Assembly: GCA_964624765.1 (NCBI GenBank)
Contig: CAZUZO010000010.1
Coordinates: forward strand, 1-38,323
DNA length: 38,323 nt
Direction of reading: 5' to 3'
Source of the DNA: JAGTVB01 sp964624765
GTDB taxonomy: Bacteria > Pseudomonadota > Gammaproteobacteria > HK1
In this document: positions 32,586-38,323 of the stretch, piece by piece
Numbering within the stretch: the stretch's first letter is position 1
How the letters are laid out: each line of letters opens with the position of its first letter
The notes under the pieces: generated by a model
The model's input: only the letters and a program-made list of their open reading frames with translations
Database searches by the model: none
Told to the model about the DNA's origin: nothing
Program-made: the position numbers and the translations under genes

Positions 32586-33469
32586 CAGAGTCGTCGGCCA
32601 GCTGGCCGGCTCCGGCCAAGATCAACCTATTTCTGCGAGTGCTCGGGCGGCGCCCGGATGGCTACCACGAGCTGCAAACGGCCTTTCAGTTTCTTGCCTA
32701 TGGGGATGAGATTCGGCTATCGGTTCGTCCGGATGGCCTCGTGCGACGTCGCACTGAGTTGGCAGATGTTCCGGAAGCTTTGGATCTCACCGTGCGGGCT
32801 GCCAGGCAATTGCAAGCCTTGGCTGGAACCAAGCTCGGCGTGGACATTGGCATCGAAAAGCGTATTCCCTTGGGGGCTGGCCTTGGGGGAGGCAGCTCCA
32901 ATGCGGCTACCGTATTGGTAGCCCTGAATAAACTGTGGCGAATCGGACTTCCCTTGGCTGCCCTGGTTGAGCTGGGCCTGAGGCTAGGCGCCGATGTGCC
33001 GGTGTTTGTCCGGGGTAGGGCGGCATGGGCCGAGGGGGTCGGCGAGCGTTTGACACCCGTGGACTTCGAAGAGCCTTGGTATCTAGTGGTGCACCCCGGC
33101 TGCCATGTTTCAACGGCATCGGTGTTTGCAGCGCCTACGTTGACACGCAACTCAAGGCCGGCCAAAATTAAAAATTTGCTGAAAGACGGCCAAATGCGGT
33201 TCGGGCAGCTCTTGTGCCGCGATGTGGTGGGCCGAATGGGAAACGACTGCGAAGCGCTGGTGCGGGAGCATTATCCAGAAGTGGATGAAGCGCTTCGCTG
33301 GCTGGGTCGGTTTGGGCCGGCCAGTATGACAGGCACGGGCGCGGCGGTCTTTTTACCGCTTGCAGGTGAGGTTGAGGGTCGCCAGCTTTTGACCCGGTTG
33401 CCGGCTCATTGGTGGGGGATCGTCGCTCAAGGTAAGAATCGTTCGCCGCTACTCGCGCGAGCGGTTTGA
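32582..33469 (+). CDS. ispE: 4-diphosphocytidyl-2-C-methyl-D-erythritol kinase
   Basis: A 295-aa GHMP kinase of the MEP isoprenoid pathway. The ATP loop PLGAGLGGGSSNAAT lies near 96-110, PAPAKINLFLRVLGRRPDGYHEL is the substrate-binding N-terminus, and a C-terminal GTGAAVF completes the fold. The family begins just upstream of PAPAKINL, so the TTG at 32582, which overlaps the lolB stop as TTGA, is the best start; an ORF extension to 32462 is only open frame across lolB. Next feature is tRNA-Gln. Confidence 0.93.
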   Translation: MTESSASWPAPAKINLFLRVLGRRPDGYHELQTAFQFLAYGDEIRLSVRPDGLVRRRTELADVPEALDLTVRAARQLQALAGTKLGVDIGIEKRIPLGAGLGGGSSNAATVLVALNKLWRIGLPLAALVELGLRLGADVPVFVRGRAAWAEGVGERLTPVDFEEPWYLVVHPGCHVSTASVFAAPTLTRNSRPAKIKNLLKDGQMRFGQLLCRDVVGRMGNDCEALVREHYPEVDEALRWLGRFGPASMTGTGAAVFLPLAGEVEGRQLLTRLPAHWWGIVAQGKNRSPLLARAV

Positions 33470-33599
33470 CGCTAACCGTTGCGTGAAGGTTAGGAACAAG
33501 AATACCGTGGCCTTTCGTGTCCGCTAAGGCCATGCTGGATCTGTCCGTGCAGCACGTGTTTTCACAAACTGCGACTCGATTGTAACGGTTTCTATACAT

Positions 33600-33673
33600 G
33601 GGGTGTCGCCAAGTGGTAAGGCACGGGGTTTTGATCCCCGCATTCCCAGGTTCGAATCCTGGCACCCCAGCCA
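33600..33673 (+). tRNA. tRNA-Gln (UUG)
   Basis: Complete cloverleaf: acceptor arm TGGGGTG pairs with CACCCCA; the anticodon stem CGGGG/CCCCG holds loop TTTTGAT with anticodon TTG, reading CAA; T arm CCAGG-TTCGAAT-CCTGG. Discriminator G and a gene-encoded CCA end at 33673. The position between ispE and prs is as in pseudomonads. Confidence 0.96.
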
Positions 33674-33785
33674 GTTTGGTGCTGATGCGATGTCTGTCAG
33701 TCTGATGGATGAAGTCCAGTTCAACAACGGTGCGTTGCGCCGAGCGGATCACTTCAGCTTAGACTACGTACCCGACTCCAGCTCG

Positions 33786-34724
33786 ATGATGGTGTTTAGC
33801 GGGAACGCGAATCGCCAGCTCGCGGCAGACATCGTGGGTCACCTGAACATGCCCCTCGGTAAGGCCATCGTCGGTCGTTTCAGTGACGGCGAGGTGATGG
33901 TCGAGATCATGGATTCGGTTCGCGGCAAGGATATCTTCATCGTTCAGTCTACCTGCCGGCCGGCCAGCGAGCACCTCATGGAGCTTGTGGTGATGATCGA
34001 TGCCGTGCGCCGCGCCTCCGCAGCTCGGGTGACGGCGGTGATCCCGTATTTTGGTTACGCGCGGCAGGATCGACGGCCACGCGCGGCGCGTGTCGCCATT
34101 ACTGCCAAGGTGGTGGCTAACATCATCGCCGGTGCGGGCGCCAACCGGGTCGTGACCGTGGATCTGCATGCGGATCAAATCCAGGGGTTCTTCAATATTC
34201 CGGTGGATAACGTTTATGCTTCGCCCATCTTGCTTGGCGATATCTGGCGGCACAAATACCCCAACCCCATCGTGGTTTCGCCTGATGTGGGTGGTGTCGT
34301 TCGGGCTCGTGCCCTGGCAAAGCGTTTAGATGATGCCGATTTGGCGATCATAGACAAACGTCGACCTCGGGCCAACGAGGCCCAAGTGATGAACATCATC
34401 GGCGAGGTGGAGGGTCGTACGTGTATTCTCATAGACGACATGGTGGATACAGGCGGTACGCTCTGTCAGGCGGCTGATGCGCTCAAAGACCACGGTGCAC
34501 AACGAGTCGTCTCCTACTGTACCCATCCGGTGTTGTCGGGTGCTGCCGTGGAGCGTATTCAAGCCTCCAGTTTGGATGAATTAGTCGTTACCGATACCAT
34601 TCCCCTCGATGAACGCGCAGCGGCCGAGGGCCGAATCCGACAGCTCAGTGTGGCCGAGCTACTCGCGGAGAGTATCCGACGCATCAGTGCCGAGGAATCG
34701 ATGGGTACTCTCATCATGGACTGA
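33786..34724 (+). CDS. prs: Ribose-phosphate pyrophosphokinase
   Basis: A 312-aa PRPP synthetase, standard length. Segments are MMVFSGNANRQLA at the start, FGYARQDRRPRAARVAITAK, VDLHADQIQGFF and the PRPP-binding loop DDMVDTGGTL (217-226). It makes PRPP for nucleotides, histidine and tryptophan. The frame is open from inside tRNA-Gln, with an ATG at 33690, but that would add a 32-residue tail unlike the family, so I take the ATGATG at 33786; no clear ribosome site is seen. The TGA stop is also the left target repeat of a family A element. Confidence 0.93.
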   Translation: MMVFSGNANRQLAADIVGHLNMPLGKAIVGRFSDGEVMVEIMDSVRGKDIFIVQSTCRPASEHLMELVVMIDAVRRASAARVTAVIPYFGYARQDRRPRAARVAITAKVVANIIAGAGANRVVTVDLHADQIQGFFNIPVDNVYASPILLGDIWRHKYPNPIVVSPDVGGVVRARALAKRLDDADLAIIDKRRPRANEAQVMNIIGEVEGRTCILIDDMVDTGGTLCQAADALKDHGAQRVVSYCTHPVLSGAAVERIQASSLDELVVTDTIPLDERAAAEGRIRQLSVAELLAESIRRISAEESMGTLIMD

Positions 34725-34853
34725 GAGGTCGTGAAAAGCGTCGCGAGCGGGCTGAGAGCTAAGGCGGACGGCGCGAAGCCAGAGACCTGGCGAGGAGCGA
34801 GCCCCGCCCAACGCCGTAATAATGGGGTTGCGTAGCCGGTTTTTCACACCCTC
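34725..34853 (-). mobile_element. Family A MITE-like element, copy 6, between prs and rplY
   Basis: A shortened, diverged 129-bp copy. Left end GAGGTCGTGAAAAGCG and right end GGTTTTTCACACCCTC; the core GGCGAGGAGCGAGCCCCGCCC is kept but the central CATATCA segment is missing. TGA flanks both ends (34722-34724, the prs stop, and 34854-34856). Confidence 0.85.
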
Positions 34854-34948
34854 TGAATTCGTGCTGAAGCTGCCCACGGTGGGTGGCCCTCCAGCACCTG
34901 AACAAAGCTCATTACCCCGGTAGCACATACCGTGGGCGGAGGTACAAG

Positions 34949-35596
34949 ATGAACCAATTTGAACTCGTCGCGGAAGCGCGTGTGGATCTCGGAAGCCGCG
35001 CTGCGCGTCGCCTGCGGCGGCTCGGCAAGACCCCGGCGATACTGTACGGCGGTGGCAAAGATCCGGTGCCGCTGTTGTTGCAAGAAAAGGATGTCAAGAA
35101 GCAGCTGGAGAACGAGGCTTTCTATTCTCGTGTGCTGAGCTTGAGGCTCGGTAGTGTCGAGGAGCCGGCGGTCCTGAAGGCACTGCAACGTCACCCACGC
35201 AGTAACAGCTTGCTGCACGTCGATTTCCAGCGCGTCCAAGCCTTGGAAACCATCGCCATGCATGTGCCACTGCATTTCGTGAATGAAGACCGCTGCCCCG
35301 GAAAGCGCGCGGGAGGCATTATCTCGCACCTCGTCATCGAAGCCGAGGTGAGTTGTTTGCCAAAGGACCTGCCGGAGTTTATCGAGGTCGATATGGCCAA
35401 CGTACAGCTCGGGCAGTCGGTGCATCTGTCCGAGATCCCTCTGCCGGCGGGTGTGGTGTTCGTGGCGCTGGCCGCTGGCCGCGAGCAGGATCCGGCAGTG
35501 GTCACCGTCCAACCTCCGCGCGGCTTGTCCGCCGAAGCTGGAGCAGAGGTAGAACCTGGCGCCGAGGGCGGTGCTGGGCCGGCAACGGTCACTTGA
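34949..35596 (+). CDS. rplY: 50S ribosomal protein L25 (TL5/CTC form)
   Basis: A 215-aa L25 with the C-terminal CTC-type extension, which binds 5S rRNA. Family segments are FELVAEARVDLGSRAARRLR, GKTPAILYGG and PRSNSLLHVDFQRV at the N-domain; the C-domain contains LPAGVVF. The tail is rich in Glu, Gly and Ala, as common for this form. GGAGG lies 6 nt before the ATG at 34949, which fixes the start. Preceded by a family A element that separates it from prs. Confidence 0.95.
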   Translation: MNQFELVAEARVDLGSRAARRLRRLGKTPAILYGGGKDPVPLLLQEKDVKKQLENEAFYSRVLSLRLGSVEEPAVLKALQRHPRSNSLLHVDFQRVQALETIAMHVPLHFVNEDRCPGKRAGGIISHLVIEAEVSCLPKDLPEFIEVDMANVQLGQSVHLSEIPLPAGVVFVALAAGREQDPAVVTVQPPRGLSAEAGAEVEPGAEGGAGPATVT

Positions 35597-35634
35597 GCAC
35601 GAGCTGGTTTGGTGGACTTTAAATTTGGATTGTA

Positions 35635-36285
35635 TTGGCCTTGACCGCTGTTCGATTGGTGATCGGTCTTGGCAATCCTGGGGCGCAGTATGCTGAAACC
35701 CGCCATAACGCGGGTTTTTGGCTGGTGTCGGCACTGGCGGATCGCGCCCAAGCCAGGTTTAAGCTCGTTTCACGGTTCTTGGCGGAGGTCGTTGACTGCG
35801 ACATCGACGGTAATCGCTGCTATTTGGCTAAACCGGTTACCTTCATGAATCGCAGTGGTCAGGCGGTGGCGGCGCTCGCGCATTTCTACCGCGTCTCCCC
35901 GGAGCAGATATTGGTCATCCATGATGAGATCGATCTGCCGCCGGGTGTAGTGCGACTGAAGGCTGGGGGGGGTAGCAGTCATCGCGGACTGCGAGACATC
36001 ATCCAGGCGCTTGGCAGCCGTGAGTTTTTGCGCTTGCGCCTTGGCGTTGGACATCCGGGGCGCAGTGACGAGGTGACTAGCTATGTGCTGCAACGGGCAC
36101 CGAGGGAAGAGCAATCGCTCATGGAAAAGGCATTGGACCGAGCTCTGGAGGTGTTTCCAGTGATCGTTGCCGGTGAATGGCAGCGCGCTATGAATATCCT
36201 GCATGCCGATCCAGAGGTCACCAGGCCACTACGTCGCGAGCAAGATCTCACTCAATCGGCGGATCCTCTGGAGGGACGTCCCTAG
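35635..36285 (+). CDS. pth: Peptidyl-tRNA hydrolase
   Basis: A 216-aa Pth that recycles peptidyl-tRNA dropped from ribosomes. The catalytic core is present: GLGNPGAQYAETRHNAGF with the essential His, KPVTFMNRSGQAV and IHDEIDLPPGVVRLK. It starts at TTG 35635 or TTG 35641; no ATG or GTG fits the family start, and the ribosome site (TTGGA) is weak. It follows rplY by 38 bp, and ychF begins 15 bp after its stop, so rplY-pth-ychF is likely one operon. Confidence 0.94.
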   Translation: MALTAVRLVIGLGNPGAQYAETRHNAGFWLVSALADRAQARFKLVSRFLAEVVDCDIDGNRCYLAKPVTFMNRSGQAVAALAHFYRVSPEQILVIHDEIDLPPGVVRLKAGGGSSHRGLRDIIQALGSREFLRLRLGVGHPGRSDEVTSYVLQRAPREEQSLMEKALDRALEVFPVIVAGEWQRAMNILHADPEVTRPLRREQDLTQSADPLEGRP

Positions 36286-36300
36286 GGCGAACGGTCAACA

Positions 36301-37392
36301 GTGGGATTCAAATGCGGCATCGTGGGGCTTCCCAACGTCGGCAAATCGACGCTTTTTAATGCCTTGACCCATGCGGCCGTGGCCTCGGAAAATTATCCCT
36401 TCTGTACCGTCGATCCCAATGTCGGGGTAGTGCCGGTTCCGGATGCCCGTCTGGCGCGTATCGCTGCCATTGTGCGTCCTAAGCGTGTGATTCCGACGAC
36501 CATGGAGTTCGTCGATATCGCCGGACTCGTGGCCGGCGCCTCGAAGGGGGAAGGGCTTGGCAATCAATTCCTCGCCCATATTCGCGAAACCCATGCTATC
36601 GCCCATGTGGTACGGTGTTTTGAAAACCCCGATGTGGCCCATGTGGTAGGCAGGCTTTCGCCGAAGGATGATATTGAAACCATCAATACCGAGCTTGCCT
36701 TGGCGGATCTGTCTACGGTGGGGCGGATCCTGGGGCGCGTGACGAAGGCGGTTCGAAGTGCGGACAAGAGTGCTCAGACGACCCAAGCCCTGCTCGAAAG
36801 GGTCTATGGGGCGCTCGACGAGGGCACACCTGTGCGCGCCATGGCGCTGTCGCCGGAAGAGCGCGAGCGGTTACAGGCGTACCATTTGCTCACCGACAAG
36901 CCGATATTGTATATCGCCAATGTCGAGGAGGCAGGACTCGTGGCTGGGCCAGCGCTGCAGGTGGTTCAGGCCATTGCGGCCGCCGAAGGGAGCATCGTGG
37001 TGGCTGTGTCAGCTGCCGTGGAGCAAGAGCTGACGGCGTTAAGCGCCACTGAACAACAGGAGTTCCTGGCCGACATGGGGCTTGACGAGCCGGGGCTTAA
37101 TCGGGTGGTGCGCGCCGGTTATGCCTTGCTTGGGCTGCAGACCTTCTTCACCGCCGGCCCGAAAGAAGCACGCGCCTGGACGGTGGCCATCGGCGCCACC
37201 GCGCCGCATGCCGCGGGAAAAATTCATAGCGATTTTGAGCGCGGTTTCATCCGTGCCGAGGTTATTGGCTACGAGGATTTCGTGCGTTGTGGCGGCGAGC
37301 GTGGCGCCAAAGAGGCCGGTCGCATGCGGCTTGAAGGCAAGGACTACGTCGTGCAAGATGGCGACGTGATCCATTTTCGCTTCAACGTTTGA
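36301..37392 (+). CDS. ychF: Redox-regulated ATPase YchF (Obg family)
   Basis: A 363-aa P-loop NTPase. The P-loop is GLPNVGKS (9-16); FVDIAGLV is the switch II segment and the TGS domain is at the C-terminus. Bacterial YchF binds ATP rather than GTP because its recognition motif is NxxE (NVEE here, in YIANVEEAG), not NKxD. It associates with ribosomes and lowers oxidative-stress defence in Escherichia coli. The start is GTG at 36301. Last gene of the rplY-pth-ychF cluster. Confidence 0.95.
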   Translation: MGFKCGIVGLPNVGKSTLFNALTHAAVASENYPFCTVDPNVGVVPVPDARLARIAAIVRPKRVIPTTMEFVDIAGLVAGASKGEGLGNQFLAHIRETHAIAHVVRCFENPDVAHVVGRLSPKDDIETINTELALADLSTVGRILGRVTKAVRSADKSAQTTQALLERVYGALDEGTPVRAMALSPEERERLQAYHLLTDKPILYIANVEEAGLVAGPALQVVQAIAAAEGSIVVAVSAAVEQELTALSATEQQEFLADMGLDEPGLNRVVRAGYALLGLQTFFTAGPKEARAWTVAIGATAPHAAGKIHSDFERGFIRAEVIGYEDFVRCGGERGAKEAGRMRLEGKDYVVQDGDVIHFRFNV

Positions 37393-37849
37393 CCGCCTGC
37401 GGTATTCGTTTTAGAGGGCCGCAGCAAGCAGGCTGCAGCCGATCCGTGCGAAAACCCAACCTCCAGGGCGAATGGGTTTTGCTGGCTATACTCACCACGG
37501 CCGCAAAAGTACGTTACCGAGCGGAGGCTTGGCCGCACGCCTAAGCGTTCAGCTAGCCGTTATCCCAAACGTGCCCGCGTTCCAGGATATACAGTCATGC
37601 CCGCGTAAGGTATAAATAACGCGTTGAGCCCAAATTTATACCCCGTCTACACCCCGTCATTCCGGCCAGGAAGCCGGAATCCAGTCGCTAAGGATGGCTA
37701 TGGACGAGCGACCAATACGTCGACAGACCTCGGCCGCTCTCTATGGCGGGCATGATGACCGACATGACGGTGAGAACACATTTATCGTGTCCGACCTCGA
37801 AAGCGGCTTGCAAGCGTTCACGGTGTTCCAGTATCTTTCTACATTGTCT
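37393..37849. other. Gene-free stretch before tRNA-Met
   Basis: About 460 bp without a credible gene. It contains the REP-like unit D at 37656-37698. A weak stem (ACCG/CGGT) followed by a short T-rich run just after the ychF stop is too small to call a terminator. The tRNA-Met promoter should lie in the last 100 bp but is not recognisable. Confidence 0.45.
37656..37698 (+). repeat. REP-like repeat D, copy 2
   Basis: GTCATTCCGGCCAGGAAGCC, then GGAATCCAGTCGC and AGGATGGC, nearly identical to 17881-17924. Here the stem is perfect: ATTCCGGC (37659-37666) with GCCGGAAT (37673-37680), loop CAGGAA. Confidence 0.7.
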
Positions 37850-37926
37850 GGCTATGTAGCTCAGTCGGTTAGAGCGCGGCACTCATAATGCTGAGGTCGG
37901 TGGTTCGAGCCCACCCATAGCCACCA
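37850..37926 (+). tRNA. tRNA-Met (CAU), elongator type
   Basis: Complete 77-nt gene: acceptor GGCTATG pairs with CATAGCC, discriminator A, encoded CCA. Anticodon loop CTCATAA gives CAT, within stem CGGCA/TGCTG. The closed acceptor end and the ACTCATAATG anticodon region are like elongator tRNA-Met; initiator tRNA would have an unpaired first base and three G-C pairs in the anticodon stem. A lysidine-modified tRNA-Ile2 is less likely. Confidence 0.93.
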
Positions 37927-38323
37927 GCAATCAATCAGTTACTTTGCTCTCTTTCGGCAGCCGCCGAGCCAGCGTGCCTCGTCGCCAATGGCAACTCCAC
38001 TGAGAGCCACCGTACAATACGCTGCGGTAGCGGGCCAGCTCGTCACACCGCGACGGCTCTTGCAGGCGCTCGAGCCTGAGTCTGGCGGGTTGACACCGCT
38101 ACCTCCTTCGGTCGTCTTTTTCAAGCACACAAAACTTGATCGTCGAGTTATACACTTGGCTGGGACGGGAATTCCCGGTACAAACTGAAAGAGCCGACTC
38201 GCTTGCCTATCTAAAATCCTCGCCTCAACAGCAACCGCCACCTACCGCCGGGCTTTGTCCAGAGTTCGGTTCGGTCGAGAAGGGCATCAGGGTGCCGCAC
38301 CCGCCGAAGATCCCGAAATGCGT
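37927..38323. other. Gene-free right edge
   Basis: About 400 bp after tRNA-Met. A 100-codon minus-strand frame (37939-38241) has no family resemblance and no ribosome site, so I do not call it. No integrase or attachment repeat of the tRNA 3' end is seen within the window. Confidence 0.4.

Noticed and set aside
37939..38241. 100-codon minus-strand ORF after tRNA-Met, considered as part of a tRNA-integrated island
   Set aside because: No recognisable domain, no ribosome site, and no duplicated tRNA 3' end in the window.

Overview
The window reads as chromosomal DNA of a GC-rich gammaproteobacterium. The best evidence is the right-hand third, where the order hemA / lipoprotein TPR gene / lolB / ispE / tRNA-Gln / prs / rplY / pth / ychF / tRNA-Met matches the arrangement known from pseudomonads and other Gammaproteobacteria. 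Two-subunit glycine dehydrogenase (gcvPA + gcvPB), a PPi-type phosphofructokinase and a LutABC lactate module recall sulfur- and methane-oxidising lineages, but genus cannot be fixed from sequence reading alone. There is no phage, CRISPR array or intact transposase.

Layout. (1) 23-4321: SNF2-family helicase followed by a SWIM zinc-finger protein, a recurring pair. (2) 4386-12890, all minus strand: a YfcE-like phosphoesterase, lutA-lutB-lutC joined by ATGA overlaps, glycogen phosphorylase, a 65-aa unknown protein, PPi-dependent phosphofructokinase and a 124-aa unknown protein. Glycogen breakdown, reversible PPi-linked glycolysis and lactate oxidation therefore sit side by side. (3) 13229-15861: a BepA-type periplasmic metalloprotease with TPRs and an endonuclease/exonuclease/phosphatase-fold protein. 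(4) 15862-20010: a gene-poor, repeat-rich region with a STAS protein, a short phasin-like helical protein, a 47-aa bacterioferritin-associated ferredoxin and a ferritin-family protein. (5) 20011-25222: gcvT-gcvH-gcvPA-tpx-gcvPB, a glycine cleavage cluster with a thiol peroxidase between the two P-protein halves. (6) 25421-29412, minus strand: hemA-prfA-prmC-moeB, tightly overlapped. (7) 29907-37926: outer-membrane lipoprotein, isoprenoid, PRPP and translation genes, with two tRNAs.

The most distinctive signal is a population of small non-coding mobile elements. Family A (about 141 bp, ends GAGGTTGTG.../...CACAACCTC) has six recognisable copies plus a partial one. Two copies carry direct repeats (TAA, TGA) that coincide with the stop codons of gcvH and prs. 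Family B (139-208 bp, ends GGC..TGGTCATCGTTTCG) has a copy with a perfect 8-bp duplication and a perfect internal hairpin, plus diverged copies. Family C (ends GAAGCTGTTTTAAAA) occurs once alone and once as an A/C chimera. One A copy is itself interrupted by a fourth, 86-bp element with its own inverted ends and an ATAT duplication. None encodes a transposase, so they look like MITEs mobilised from elsewhere. Their placement between genes of conserved operons makes them candidate processing or termination signals.
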